A DNA stretch of 64,000 nt, from contig NZ_JAHUQD010000009.1 in the NCBI RefSeq assembly GCF_023838525.1, positions 1 through 64,000 on the forward strand, in the 5' to 3' direction. Shown in pieces: positions 44,292 through 53,928 of the stretch; within the stretch, counting starts at the first letter, position 1; each line of letters begins with the position of its first letter. Origin of the DNA: Caldicoprobacter algeriensis. GTDB taxonomy: Bacteria; Bacillota; Clostridia; Caldicoprobacterales; Caldicoprobacteraceae. The notes under the pieces are model-generated. The model saw only the letters and a list, made by a program, of their open reading frames with translations, did no database searches and had not been told where the DNA came from. The translations under genes were made by a program, and so were the position numbers.

Positions 44292-47111
44292 ATGGAACAT
44301 CATTTAAAAAAACTAAGGGAGATGCGTAAAAGCAAAGGCCTTGGCTACTGGGGAAGCAGGATTTTATCCCAGCTCGAGTATGGGCTCAAGTTATCGGAGG
44401 TTAAGGACCATCAGTTTGATGGCCTGCTTTCAAAAGTTATCGATTTTGTGTACGGGGAGTTCGGCAAAGAAGGCGCCATTACTAGGTCTACCTGTGAAAA
44501 GGCAGAGGAGATGCTGGCAGAGCTTTCACAGGAGGCTAAGAGATTTAAGATAATTTGCGCTGCTCACTCTCATATCGATATGAATTGGATATGGCGCTGG
44601 GATGAAACGGTGATGGTTACCCTTGATACCTTCAGGACTGTGCTCAACCTGATGAAGGAATATCCTGATTTTACGTTTTCCCAGTCACAAGCATCTGTGT
44701 ATAAAATACTGGAGGACTATGCGCCCGAGATGCTGGAAGAGGTCAGAAGCAGGGTGAAGGGAGGGCGCTGGGAGGTTACGGCCTCTACATGGGTTGAGGC
44801 TGATAAGAATATGCCCAACGGCGAGAGCATGGCCAGGCATATCCTGTATACCAAGAGGTATTTGTCAAGGCTCTTGGATATCGATCCCGAGGTTTTAAAC
44901 CTGGACTTTGAGCCTGATACCTTTGGTCACAATCAGAATGTGCCTGAAATCCTGCGCAGTGGTGGAGTGAAGTATTACTACCACTGCAGAGGCTATGAAG
45001 GGCCCTACCTCTACAAATGGGTAGCGCCATCTGGGAATTATATAATAGCATATCGCGAACCGTTCTGGTACAACGCGGAGATTCGCCCTGACATGGTATT
45101 ATATGTACCCCAATTTTGTACCCAGCATAATCTGGATACAATGCTAAAGGTTTACGGGGTTGGTGATCACGGTGGCGGGCCAACTCGCAGGGATTTAGAA
45201 AGAATAATAGACATGAATACCTGGCCGGTATTCCCGCAAATTCGCTTTGGTACCTTTGCTGAGTTTTACAGACTGGTGGAAAGGATTGCCGATGAACTGC
45301 CGGAAGTGAAGGGTGAGCGCAATTTCATATTTACAGGCTGCTACACCAGCCAGTCCAGGATTAAGATGGCCAACCGTATCAGCGAGGCAGCGCTAAATGA
45401 GGCCGAGATGTTCAATGTGTTTTCCAGCTTTTGCGCCGGATACAGGTATGACAACAGAGCTTTTGAAAGCGCATGGCGGAATGTGCTTTTCAACCAGTTC
45501 CATGACATCATTCCGGGTTCGGGGACAATAGATACCAGGGAATATGCCATGGGTCTTTTCCAGAATACCATGGCCATAGCTAACAGCAGGAGGAGCCTAT
45601 CGCTTCAAGCCATTGCTGCACAGATAGATACCTCAAGGTTTATCGTGTCTGAGGAGGACGATAAGGACAGCGTATCTGAGGGGGCCGGAGCGGGATTTGG
45701 TGCAGAACAGTTTAAGGTGACCCAATCTGAGAGGGGCAGGGGGAAGACCCGCGTATTCCATGTCTTCAATCCTGCGCCGGTGGAAAGAGATGAAGCGGCT
45801 GAGATAGTGGTTTGGGACTGGTTGGGCGATGTCGACAAAATTGTTTTTAGGGATGCTCAAGGTAACAAAGTTGAGCATCAGGTACTTGACAAAGGTTTTA
45901 ACTCTTACTGGGGACATCACTACATGAGGGTGCTTATCAAGGCAAGAGTTCCTGCATGCGGGTATAACACTTACATCCTGACGGAAGATGACGAGATCGA
46001 GACGGCATTGCCCTTCCCCAGGGATCCGCGGATAGAGGGTATAGACCAGTTTGTCCTTGAAAATGATCATATAAGAGTTGTGTTCAGTAGCCGTGATGCA
46101 GCCATCGTATCGTTGGTGGATAAGGCTACGGGAGAGGAGTTTATAAAGGGGTCACCTGCCGGCATCTTCAGATTGATCGAGGAAGACCCCAGCAAGGGTA
46201 TGACGTCATGGGTTGTGGGTCGCCACATGAACGTTATTGACTTGACTCGAGACGTTAAGATTAAAAAGGTGACTTATGGAGCAGGCAATGTCAGGCAGTC
46301 CATTGCTTATGAGTGCTCTTTCAGGGATTCCAGCTTGAAGGTAACTATTTCGCTGGATTATAACAGCCCGATGCTGCGCTATGATGTGCAGTGTGACTGG
46401 CACGAGGTGGGTAAACCAGGCATAAGCGTACCCCAGCTCAGCTTCTACATGCCTCTTGGGTATGAGTGTTCGTGCTATAAGTATGATATTCCCTTTGGCA
46501 CCATAGAGCGGGAGGGGATGGATAGGGACGTTCCGGCCAACAGCTGGGCCTTGGGAGTGAGAAAGCAGCCGGGCGGGAAATCCGTAATGCTCATTACGGA
46601 TACCAAATACGGGTTCAGATGTGTGGATAACTCTATGTCCATTACCTTAATACGCAGCTCTTATGACCCGGATCCCTATCCCGAGTTTGGCGTGCACAAG
46701 TTCAGTTTTGCTGTCTGTCTGGTGGATAATGCCAGCAACAGGGAGCTTATCCAGAGGGCATATAACTTCAATCATCCGTTGAGCGTTATTTCCTCTTCTG
46801 TACACGGAGGCTCGCTGCCTGCCTCAGGCAGCTTTATGAGTCTGGAGGAAGGGGATGTGGCGCTTTCGGCTGTTAAGATGGCCGAGGAACAGGGGAAAGC
46901 CAAACGGGTTGTGGTAAGGGGCTATGAGGCCGAAGGCAAGGCTGCTAAAGCTGTGCTCAGGTTGTGGAAACAACCCGTACAGGCTTATTATGTGGACTTA
47001 AACGAGTGTAGGATAGACAACGGCCTTAGCGTTTCTATAGATGGGGCATGTGTATCATTTGAGGTACAACCCTATAGCGTTGCCAGCATATGCGTTGAAT
47101 TTGAGGAGTAA
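44292..47111 (+). CDS. GH38 alpha-mannosidase
   Basis: A 939-residue cytosolic alpha-mannosidase of glycoside hydrolase family 38. The zinc-binding start of the catalytic domain is AAHSHIDMNWIWRWDE near residues 90-105. The nucleophile Asp is in LDFEPDTFGHNQNVPEIL near 210. Later zinc His is in NQFHDIIPGSGT. The C-terminal beta domains fill the rest, and length is normal. It would remove alpha-mannose from imported glycan fragments. ATG at 44292 follows AAAGGGG by eight bases. No signal peptide is seen. It heads the fucose/mannose locus, followed by its LacI regulator. Confidence 0.94.
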   Translation: MEHHLKKLREMRKSKGLGYWGSRILSQLEYGLKLSEVKDHQFDGLLSKVIDFVYGEFGKEGAITRSTCEKAEEMLAELSQEAKRFKIICAAHSHIDMNWIWRWDETVMVTLDTFRTVLNLMKEYPDFTFSQSQASVYKILEDYAPEMLEEVRSRVKGGRWEVTASTWVEADKNMPNGESMARHILYTKRYLSRLLDIDPEVLNLDFEPDTFGHNQNVPEILRSGGVKYYYHCRGYEGPYLYKWVAPSGNYIIAYREPFWYNAEIRPDMVLYVPQFCTQHNLDTMLKVYGVGDHGGGPTRRDLERIIDMNTWPVFPQIRFGTFAEFYRLVERIADELPEVKGERNFIFTGCYTSQSRIKMANRISEAALNEAEMFNVFSSFCAGYRYDNRAFESAWRNVLFNQFHDIIPGSGTIDTREYAMGLFQNTMAIANSRRSLSLQAIAAQIDTSRFIVSEEDDKDSVSEGAGAGFGAEQFKVTQSERGRGKTRVFHVFNPAPVERDEAAEIVVWDWLGDVDKIVFRDAQGNKVEHQVLDKGFNSYWGHHYMRVLIKARVPACGYNTYILTEDDEIETALPFPRDPRIEGIDQFVLENDHIRVVFSSRDAAIVSLVDKATGEEFIKGSPAGIFRLIEEDPSKGMTSWVVGRHMNVIDLTRDVKIKKVTYGAGNVRQSIAYECSFRDSSLKVTISLDYNSPMLRYDVQCDWHEVGKPGISVPQLSFYMPLGYECSCYKYDIPFGTIEREGMDRDVPANSWALGVRKQPGGKSVMLITDTKYGFRCVDNSMSITLIRSSYDPDPYPEFGVHKFSFAVCLVDNASNRELIQRAYNFNHPLSVISSSVHGGSLPASGSFMSLEEGDVALSAVKMAEEQGKAKRVVVRGYEAEGKAAKAVLRLWKQPVQAYYVDLNECRIDNGLSVSIDGACVSFEVQPYSVASICVEFEE

Positions 47112-47129
47112 AGAAATGTGCAGTGCTAT

Positions 47130-47165
47130 CCCCCGACTGCCATATTACCTCAGTCGGGGGCTTTG
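47130..47165 (+). terminator. Terminator after the alpha-mannosidase
   Basis: Perfect arms CCCCCGACTG and CAGTCGGGGG pair around an 11-base loop. Only a weak CTTTGCCTT follows. Confidence 0.7.
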
Positions 47166-47176
47166 CCTTCCAAATC

Positions 47177-47225
47177 TTGACGTGGATGTTCCCTGGGGTT
47201 ATAATAACAATTGAACTGGTTCAAT
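47177..47225 (+). promoter_or_regulatory. Promoter and LacI-type operator before the lacI-family gene
   Basis: TTGACG, 17 bases and TATAAT (47177-47205) form a near-consensus promoter. A 16-bp palindrome, ATTGAAC-TG-GTTCAAT (47210-47225), begins five bases after it, over the expected transcription start. This placement fits autorepression. A close copy of its core lies at 48344-48357. Confidence 0.75.
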
Positions 47226-47252
47226 CTTTTTTAGGGTATTTGGGAGCGAAAT

Positions 47253-48257
47253 ATGGCTGTAACTATCCGCGATGTGGCAAAACGAGCAGGCGTCTCCTTG
47301 GGTACAGTATCTCGATACCTCAATGGGTATAGGTTGCGGGAGGAGAACCGTTTAAAGGTTGAGAAAGCCATCCAGGAGTTAGGTTTTAAGCAGAATATCA
47401 TCGCTAAAGGCCTCAAGAGCAACCGTTCTATGACCATCGGAGTAGTGATCGATGATTTTACGAATATTTTCTGCACCTCTATCGTAACGGCCATAGAGAG
47501 GACTGTGGAAAAGGAGAATTACAGCATCATACTGTGCGATTACGAAGGCGACACTGAGAAGCTCGAGCAGAAGCTGAATTTTTTGAGGGACCGTTTTGTG
47601 GATGGGCTTATCCTTTTTTCCAATAACGTTCGTTTGAGCATAATGGACAAGTATATTTGTGAGGGGATCCCCATAGTAATAGTAAATGAAGATATTCCCG
47701 GCTTTAATACCGATAAAGTACTGGTGGATAATGCCGGGGCCTCTTTCAGGGCGGTTGAGAGGTTCATCCATTCCAACCATACCAAAATTGCCATAATAAA
47801 TGGGCCACCCAACTCATGGGTCAGCCAGCAAAGGTTTGAGGGATACAAGCAAGCGCTGGAGGCCTATAATATGCCTGTGGAATCCCGTTGGATCAAGTAT
47901 GGCAATTTCACTACGGTAGGAGGTTATCTGGCTGCAAAAGAGTTCTTTGAAGGACCTGATATTCCAACTGCCCTCTATGTGACCAATTATTATATGACGC
48001 TGGGGGCTGTGATGGCTATCCATGAATTGAATATCAAGGTTCCGCAGGAGCTGTCCCTCATAGGCTTTGATTACTTTGAGCTGTCAGATGTCATAAAGCC
48101 TTCCTTGACGGTGATCGAACAGCCCACCTCAAAAATGGGAGAAATAGCCGGAAATCTCATATTAAAGAGGATAAAGGGGGATTATACAGGTTACCCGGAG
48201 GTACACAGGCTTCATACCAGGATGATTGTAAGGGATTCGGTAAGAGTCATTTCTTAG
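47253..48257 (+). CDS. LacI-family transcriptional regulator
   Basis: A 334-residue repressor. The N-terminal LacI helix-turn-helix is VTIRDVAKRAGVSLGTVSRYLNG, with a hinge helix after it. A periplasmic-binding-like sugar domain follows (MTIGVVIDDFTNIFCTSIVTAIE; LIGFDYFELSDVIKPSLTVIEQP). It sits between the alpha-mannosidase and the putative fucosidase genes. Operator-like palindromes of the same type stand before this gene and before the fucosidase. The inducer is likely a mannose- or fucose-containing glycan product, but this is inference from neighbours. Confidence 0.94.
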   Translation: MAVTIRDVAKRAGVSLGTVSRYLNGYRLREENRLKVEKAIQELGFKQNIIAKGLKSNRSMTIGVVIDDFTNIFCTSIVTAIERTVEKENYSIILCDYEGDTEKLEQKLNFLRDRFVDGLILFSNNVRLSIMDKYICEGIPIVIVNEDIPGFNTDKVLVDNAGASFRAVERFIHSNHTKIAIINGPPNSWVSQQRFEGYKQALEAYNMPVESRWIKYGNFTTVGGYLAAKEFFEGPDIPTALYVTNYYMTLGAVMAIHELNIKVPQELSLIGFDYFELSDVIKPSLTVIEQPTSKMGEIAGNLILKRIKGDYTGYPEVHRLHTRMIVRDSVRVIS

Positions 48258-48343
48258 CCTTAGCAGTCAAGATACGCTTTAATACCTAAATAAACCTTAG
48301 ATATGTTCCTCTAAATGTGTTCTTTAATTGTTTTACCTTCAAT

Positions 48344-48357
48344 TTGAACCGTTTCAA
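48344..48357 (+). promoter_or_regulatory. LacI-type operator before the putative fucosidase
   Basis: TTGAACCGTTTCAA is a near-palindrome that matches 12 of 14 bases of the core at 47211-47224 and the general LacI-family pattern. It lies 107 bases before the start of the gene at 48464. Confidence 0.6.
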
Positions 48358-48463
48358 TTTTGAGATTAATCTGTTAGAAAGAATGGATTGTATTTTGATT
48401 GTATTTTTGACTATTTGTTTTTTCAAAAAGCTAAAAAACAAATTTAATGGAAAGGGAGATAAC

Positions 48464-50449
48464 ATGGGAAAATTGCGGTTCAGGCAGGTTCATCTGGATT
48501 TTCACACCTCCGAGAAGATTGTGGAGGTGGGGCACGCTTTTGACCCTCAGGAGTTTGCTAACACCTTGAAAGAAGCTGGCGTTGATTCCATCACCTGCTT
48601 TGCCAGGTGTCACCACGGCATGATTTACTACGATACCAAATTTCCTGCGCGGCATCCCGGGCTCAAAAGAGACCTCTTGCGTGAGCAGATTGAAGCCTGC
48701 CATGCGATGGGCATTCGAGTACCAATTTACATAACCGTGGGTTGGGATGAATACATGGCAAAGCGGCATCCAGAGTGGCTAGAGAGGATGCCAGATGGCA
48801 GGCCTTATGGTGCTGGGCCTTTAGAGGCAGGCTGGAAACATTTATGCTTTAATACTCCGTACATCGATTATGTGGAGGAACAGACCATTGAGGTTTTGGA
48901 AAAGTTTGGAGATGAAGTGGATGGCTTGTTCTTTGACATAATAATCCAACACCCTTGCTGCTGCAGCTATTGCATGGAAGGGATGGAACGGGCGGGGCTA
49001 AACCCTGAAGACCCGGAGGATCGCAAAAAGTTTGCCAAACAGGTACTGGATGCCTTCAAGAGAAGGATGACGGCTACTGTGCGCAGGTATAATAAAGACT
49101 GTACCATCTTCTATAATGCAGGGCATATTGGTCCCTCGATTAGGGATACCCTAGATACGTATACCCATTTGGAGCTGGAATCCCTTCCTAGCGGCGGGTG
49201 GGGATACGAGCATTTCCCCATCACTGTGAGGTATGCCAGGAATTTGGGATACGAATATCTGGGGATGACCGGCAGGTTCCATAAGTCGTGGGCCGATTTC
49301 GGTGGGTTTAAGAATCAAGCGGCGCTGGAATATGAATGCTTTACAGCTCTGGCCCATGGCGCCAAGTGCTCCATAGGCGACCAGCTTCATCCCAGCGGAG
49401 CTATAAATAAAGCCACATACAAGCTCATTGGCAGCGTGTATAGCCAAGTAAAAGAGAAGGAACCATGGTGCGATGATGTCACTGCGGTGACCGAGATAGG
49501 GGTATTTACGCCAGAAGCGATTGAGGATACTGCCATCAGGCTCCATCCATCCTTGAGAGGCGCTTATAAGATGCTGGAGGAGTCACATTATCAGTTTGAT
49601 GTAATCGATGAACAGATGGATTTCAGCCGCTACAGGGTCATCATTCTTCCTGATGTAATCACTCTGGATGAGGCCCTAAAAGATAAACTGGAAAGCTACG
49701 TTGCAAACGGGGGCAAGCTGCTACTCTCATACAAATCCGGGATGGTAAGAGGTCAACAACAATTCGTGCTGTCAGGCATGGGGATTGAGCTGGTGAGCGA
49801 TGCCGAATACTCGCCCGACTATGTGGTGGCGGGTGAGGCCATAAATCAGGGTCTGTTTGATACCGAGTATGTCATGTATGACAGGGGCTTATGGGTAAAG
49901 CCTCAAGAAGGGACCAGGATACTGGCCTCAATCTGGAATCCCTATTTCAACAGAAGCTATAGGCATTTTTGTTCCCATCGTCAGACGCCACCTGAAAGGG
50001 AAAGCGGATATCCGGCGGTTACGCAGAAAGGTTCCGTCATCTATTTTGCACACCCTGTGTTTTCAATGTATCACAAGCACGGAGCAAGGGTTTATAAGCA
50101 GCTGGTGGTAAACGCTTTGCGGCTGCTTTTGCCTGATAAGCTGGTTGAAACCAATGCACCCACCACGGCGCATATGCTCTTAAATTACCAAAAGCCCTAT
50201 AACCGGTATATTCTCCATATACTCCATTATATCCCCCAAAGGCGGTGCGAGGAAATAGACATTATAGAAGACATAATTCCTCTGTATAACGTAGAGGTGA
50301 AGGTAAAGCTTTCTTCAAAGCCTGAAAGGGTGTATTGTGCTCCGAAAGGTGAGGAGCTGGATTTTGAGTATACAAATGGATATGTAAAAGTGGTGGTGCC
50401 AAGAGTCGAAGGACACGAGATGGTGGTGTTTGAACAAGGCGTAAAATGA
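48464..50449 (+). CDS. Putative alpha-L-fucosidase (GH151-like; GHL6 and trimerisation-type domains)
   Basis: A 661-residue protein. The N-terminal half is a TIM-barrel glycosidase-like domain of the GHL6 class: HAFDPQEFANTLKEAGVDSITCFARCHHG, then DGLFFDIIIQHPCCCSYCMEG, which holds an Asp and a Cys cluster. The second half has the Rossmann-like domain seen in GH42-type trimerisation regions (YRVIILPDVITLDEALKDKLESYVANGGKLLLS). From memory, GH151 alpha-L-fucosidases share this layout, and fucI is the next gene, so fucosidase is my best inference. ATG at 48464 follows AAAGGGAG. Upstream in-frame codons cover the operator and are not coding. Confidence 0.72.
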   Translation: MGKLRFRQVHLDFHTSEKIVEVGHAFDPQEFANTLKEAGVDSITCFARCHHGMIYYDTKFPARHPGLKRDLLREQIEACHAMGIRVPIYITVGWDEYMAKRHPEWLERMPDGRPYGAGPLEAGWKHLCFNTPYIDYVEEQTIEVLEKFGDEVDGLFFDIIIQHPCCCSYCMEGMERAGLNPEDPEDRKKFAKQVLDAFKRRMTATVRRYNKDCTIFYNAGHIGPSIRDTLDTYTHLELESLPSGGWGYEHFPITVRYARNLGYEYLGMTGRFHKSWADFGGFKNQAALEYECFTALAHGAKCSIGDQLHPSGAINKATYKLIGSVYSQVKEKEPWCDDVTAVTEIGVFTPEAIEDTAIRLHPSLRGAYKMLEESHYQFDVIDEQMDFSRYRVIILPDVITLDEALKDKLESYVANGGKLLLSYKSGMVRGQQQFVLSGMGIELVSDAEYSPDYVVAGEAINQGLFDTEYVMYDRGLWVKPQEGTRILASIWNPYFNRSYRHFCSHRQTPPERESGYPAVTQKGSVIYFAHPVFSMYHKHGARVYKQLVVNALRLLLPDKLVETNAPTTAHMLLNYQKPYNRYILHILHYIPQRRCEEIDIIEDIIPLYNVEVKVKLSSKPERVYCAPKGEELDFEYTNGYVKVVVPRVEGHEMVVFEQGVK

Positions 50450-50552
50450 TGAGATGCAGTTTATGCCTGTGAGAGTTGATATGATGCTGTTGGGGAAAAT
50501 ATATGCTCAGAAGCGATTGGGTTGGCGAAACCACTCCACCCTCAAACTGTGA

Positions 50553-50574
50553 ATTTCGTTTTGAGTAGCAAAAT
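50553..50574 (+). promoter_or_regulatory. Conserved 22-bp element upstream of fucI
   Basis: ATTTCGTTTTGAG, then T, then AGCAAAAT matches 21 of 22 bases of 2056-2077 before uxaE. It lies 57 bases before the fucI start, with an inverted repeat TTTTG/CAAAA at its core. The flanking bases are not alike, which suggests a selected site instead of a duplicated segment. Confidence 0.55.
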
Positions 50575-50630
50575 AGGTTTTTTACACTACAATCAAAAAT
50601 TTAAAATACATAAAAGAGGAGGAGAGATTT

Positions 50631-52451
50631 ATGGCCAATGTTGAGGGAATGAAATTGATTCCGCCGCACAACAGGTTTAAAGGGGGTATGCCCAAAATCG
50701 GGATACGGCCTACCATCGATGGAAGGCGACGGGGCGTCAGGGAGTCTCTGGAGGAGCAGACCATGAACATGGCCAAAGCGGTGGCCAAGTTTTTGGAGGA
50801 AAACGTCAGGCACTACAACGGCATGCCGGTAGAGTGCGTAATTGCCGATACCTGCATTGGTGGGGTGGCTGAGGCGGCACAGACAGCCGAGAAGTTTGCC
50901 CGTGAAGGTGTGGGCGTATCCATCACCGTAACGCCATGCTGGTGCTATGGCTCTGAGACCATGGATATGGATCCTTTTATCCCCAAAGCGATATGGGGCT
51001 TTAACGGGACCGAGCGTCCAGGGGCTGTATATCTTGCTGCGGTGCTGGCGGCTCACAACCAAAAAGGTTTGCCGGCCTTTGGCATATACGGCAGGGATGT
51101 ACAGGATGCTAGCGATACCACCATTCCCGATGACGTGAAGGAGAAGCTCCTCAGGTTCACTAAAGCGGCTCTGGCTGTTGCAAACATGAGGGGTAAATCC
51201 TATCTCTCCATGGGTGGAGTATCGATGGGCATTGCCGGCTCCATGGTCGATCCAGACTTCTTTGAGAGCTATCTGGGGATGCGCGTGGAATACATAGATA
51301 TGAGCGAATTTATAAGGCGAATTGAGGAAGGGATCTATGATAAAGAGGAGTTTGAGCGAGCTTTGCGCTGGGTAAAGGCCAACTGCAAAGAGGGCCCTGA
51401 TAACAACCCGCCAGAGATGCAGGTTTCCAGGGAGAAAAAGGATAAGGACTGGGAAATGGTCATAAAGATGACAATGATTGCCCGTGACCTTATGGTGGGC
51501 AATCCAAAACTGGCCGAGATGGGGTTTGAGGAGGAAGCCTTAGGGCACAATGCCATAGTGGCGGGATTCCAGGGGCAGAGGCAGTGGACTGACCACTTCC
51601 CCAACGGCGATTTTATGGAGACCATACTCAACTCCTCGTTTGACTGGAACGGCATAAGGCAGCCTTACATTCTTGCAACCGAGAACGACTCGTTAAACGG
51701 TGTTGCCATGCTGTTTGGACATCTGCTCACGGGTACGGCTCAGATCTTTGCCGATGTGAGGACCTACTGGAGTCCTGAGGCTGTAAAGCGGGTTACCGGC
51801 AAAGAATTAACCGGGTTGGCAGCCAATGGCGTTATCCATCTTATCAATTCCGGATCGGCGGCGTTGGACGGTACGGGCCAGCAGACCAAGGACGGCAAGC
51901 CGGCCATCAAGCCATTCTGGGAAGTGACACCTGAGGAGGTTGCACGATGTCTCGACGCAACCCAGTTCAGGTATGCCAACCTGGGCTACTTCCGCGGCGG
52001 CGGTTTCTCCACCGATTTTACCACCAGAGGCGGGATGCCGGTTACCATGTCGAGGATAAACATCGTGAAAGGGCTAGGCCCGGTGCTCCAGCTGGCCGAG
52101 GGCTACACGGTGGAGCTGCCTGAGGATGTGCATGATATACTTGATAAGCGCACTGATCCCACATGGCCCACCACATGGTTTGTTCCCATACTGACAGGCA
52201 AGGGCGCCTTTAAGGATGTATACACTGTCATGAACAGTTGGGGTGCTAACCACGCGGCTGTGTGTTACGGCCACATTGGAGCAGAGCTCATCACCCTGGC
52301 ATCCATGCTGAGAATTCCGGTGTGCATGCACAATGTTTCGGAAGACAGGATATTCAGGCCAAGCGCCTGGAATGCGTTTGGCACAAATGACCTGGAGGGC
52401 GCCGACTACAGGGCTTGTGCTGCCTTTGGACCGCTGTACGGCAGGAAATAA
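50631..52451 (+). CDS. fucI: L-fucose isomerase
   Basis: A 606-residue Mn-dependent aldose-ketose isomerase that converts L-fucose to L-fuculose in the cytosol. It may also act on D-arabinose. The start [24 protein letters not shown] is family-typical. [20 protein letters not shown] and [21 protein letters not shown] carry the acidic metal and catalytic residues. [20 protein letters not shown] is near the end of the core. Length is normal. ATG at 50631 follows AGAGGAGGAG. No fuculokinase or aldolase gene is next to it. The 22-bp element lies upstream. Confidence 0.96.
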   Translation: MANVEGMKLIPPHNRFKGGMPKIGIRPTIDGRRRGVRESLEEQTMNMAKAVAKFLEENVRHYNGMPVECVIADTCIGGVAEAAQTAEKFAREGVGVSITVTPCWCYGSETMDMDPFIPKAIWGFNGTERPGAVYLAAVLAAHNQKGLPAFGIYGRDVQDASDTTIPDDVKEKLLRFTKAALAVANMRGKSYLSMGGVSMGIAGSMVDPDFFESYLGMRVEYIDMSEFIRRIEEGIYDKEEFERALRWVKANCKEGPDNNPPEMQVSREKKDKDWEMVIKMTMIARDLMVGNPKLAEMGFEEEALGHNAIVAGFQGQRQWTDHFPNGDFMETILNSSFDWNGIRQPYILATENDSLNGVAMLFGHLLTGTAQIFADVRTYWSPEAVKRVTGKELTGLAANGVIHLINSGSAALDGTGQQTKDGKPAIKPFWEVTPEEVARCLDATQFRYANLGYFRGGGFSTDFTTRGGMPVTMSRINIVKGLGPVLQLAEGYTVELPEDVHDILDKRTDPTWPTTWFVPILTGKGAFKDVYTVMNSWGANHAAVCYGHIGAELITLASMLRIPVCMHNVSEDRIFRPSAWNAFGTNDLEGADYRACAAFGPLYGRK

Positions 52452-52519
52452 GTACATTTGTTCTGACTGAAGTGTCTGTCATCGATTTACAAATATTATT
52501 TACTGATTATACACTCATT

Positions 52520-52557
52520 GGGGCCGATTTCCCACAAGGAGTAGGCCCCTTATTTCT
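52520..52557 (+). terminator. Terminator after fucI
   Basis: GGGGCC and GGCCCC pair around an 18-base loop and are followed by TTATTTCTT. Confidence 0.65.
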
Positions 52558-52654
52558 TATGCCTTAAAATTTCTCGCAAGGTTACAGTCAGGGAGGGCAG
52601 TTGTTAGTTTAATGCGAATTTTACGAAAGTAGCGGGATACACTTATCAAAAAAC

Positions 52655-52702
52655 ATGGTAGAATATACTTAAGATTAAATATGGCAAAATATACTTGAGA
52701 TT
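52655..52702 (+). repeat. Tandem 26-bp repeat carrying two extended -10 elements
   Basis: ATGGTAGAATATACTTAAGATT (52655-52676, 22 bases with gaps described by position) and the similar block at 52681-52702 match at 19 of 22 positions. Each contains a TGGtAgAAT or TGGcAaAAT -10-like core. They lie about 90-130 bases before the glycosyltransferase gene and may be a duplicated promoter. The rest of the 337-base gap holds the fucI terminator and no gene. Confidence 0.5.
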
Positions 52703-52788
52703 TCCAAAAGTGAATGATGGTTCACAAAATTTTGATTTGGGTGTATCATAGATCTGGCTGCTGAGCGCTAACGAAGGAGGTGAAGGCT

Positions 52789-53901
52789 GTGAGAGCATTG
52801 TTTTTATCGGTATCAGCAGGTCATGGCCATAATCAGACGGCCAAGGCTGCCATGGAGAGTTTGAAAGCTAAAGGCGTTGACTGCGTGTTGCTGGATATAT
52901 TTGAGTATATAAATCCCATATTAAGCGAATCGGTTGCCAAGGCCTATCTCATCTCCACGAAATTTACCCCCGCTGTTTACGGGAGACTGTACCGGCTGGG
53001 AGAAAGATTGGAGAAATCCAACGAAAAGCTTTACATAGGCAAGATAATAAGCTCGCTTTTGTCCAGGAAATTAACGGTGTTCCTCGGCGAATATCAACCT
53101 GACGTGATCGTTTGCACCCACATTTTCCCTGCACAGGTGATAAGCTATCTCAGGGAAAAGGGGCTGTCATGCAAGAGCGTGGGTATTATAACCGATTTCA
53201 CTGTCCATCCTTTTTGGGAAGATACCAATTTGGATTATTATGTCACTGCCAGCAGCCTGCTAAACCTCCAAATCCAGAGAAAGGGGATACCCCTCGAAAA
53301 GGTTTGGCCCATTGGGATTCCCATTTTCATAAAGTTTGCCAATAAGATGGACAAAGCGGAGGCCAGAAAGCTGCTGGGCATCGAGAATAAGAGGACGATA
53401 TTGGTTATGAGCGGGAGCATGGGCTATGGAAATGTGGATGACGTTATTCGCAGGCTAGACAAAATGGACATGGATTTCCAGATAATTTCGGTGTGCGGCA
53501 ATAACGCTTCATTGAAGAAAAAGATTGATTTGATGGATATAAAGAAAAAGATCTACAATTACGGCTTTGTGGACAATGTGGACGTCATGATGGACGCCTC
53601 GGATTGTATATTGACCAAGCCTGGAGGGCTTACCGTATCTGAAAGCCTGGCCAAGTGCATTCCCATGATCCTGATAAACCCCATTCCGGGGCAGGAGGAC
53701 AGGAATGCTGAATTTTTGCTGAACAATGGTCTGGCCATTAAGACTAGCGAGACTTTTACGGTGGATGAAGCGGTCTATCATCTGTTTCACAATGAAAGCA
53801 GAAGGAAGTATATGATTGAGATGATGCGTGAGGTAGGCAGGCCATATGCAGCGGATGAGCTGGCTGACCTTCTTATCCAGCAAATAAAGGAGGGGACTTA
53901 A
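52789..53901 (+). CDS. UgtP/MGDG-synthase-like processive glycosyltransferase
   Basis: A 370-residue GT28-type glycosyltransferase. The N-terminal half starts LFLSVSAGHGHNQTAKAAMESL, the GHGH signature of the diacylglycerol glucosyl/galactosyltransferases. The C-terminal UDP-sugar domain has MDASDCILTKPGGLTVSESLAK. It should make glycolipids (mono- or diglycosyl-diacylglycerol) at the inner membrane face, as membrane components or lipoteichoic anchors. GTG at 52789 follows AAGGAGG by eight bases. The gene is single, with a duplicated promoter-like repeat before it and a terminator after it. Confidence 0.93.
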   Translation: MRALFLSVSAGHGHNQTAKAAMESLKAKGVDCVLLDIFEYINPILSESVAKAYLISTKFTPAVYGRLYRLGERLEKSNEKLYIGKIISSLLSRKLTVFLGEYQPDVIVCTHIFPAQVISYLREKGLSCKSVGIITDFTVHPFWEDTNLDYYVTASSLLNLQIQRKGIPLEKVWPIGIPIFIKFANKMDKAEARKLLGIENKRTILVMSGSMGYGNVDDVIRRLDKMDMDFQIISVCGNNASLKKKIDLMDIKKKIYNYGFVDNVDVMMDASDCILTKPGGLTVSESLAKCIPMILINPIPGQEDRNAEFLLNNGLAIKTSETFTVDEAVYHLFHNESRRKYMIEMMREVGRPYAADELADLLIQQIKEGT

Positions 53902-53920
53902 AAGTCCCCCTTTAATTTTA
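53886..53920. terminator. Terminator between the glycosyltransferase and DUF2680 genes
   Basis: GGGGACTT (53892-53899) pairs with AAGTCCCC (53902-53909), with a further AAAGG/CCTTT part past a bulge. T-rich sequence follows on both strands. The stem overlaps the end of the glycosyltransferase gene. Confidence 0.75.
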
Positions 53921-53928
53921 AAGTATTT

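Noticed and set aside
45605-46070. Antisense frames inside the alpha-mannosidase gene
   Set aside because: They have normal shadow composition, and the plus-strand protein keeps all GH38 motifs.
48317-48463. In-frame N-terminal extension of the putative fucosidase beginning at TTG 48317
   Set aside because: It covers the LacI-type operator, has no ribosome site and encodes an unlikely Phe/Asn-rich text. AAAGGGAG before ATG 48464 marks the real start.
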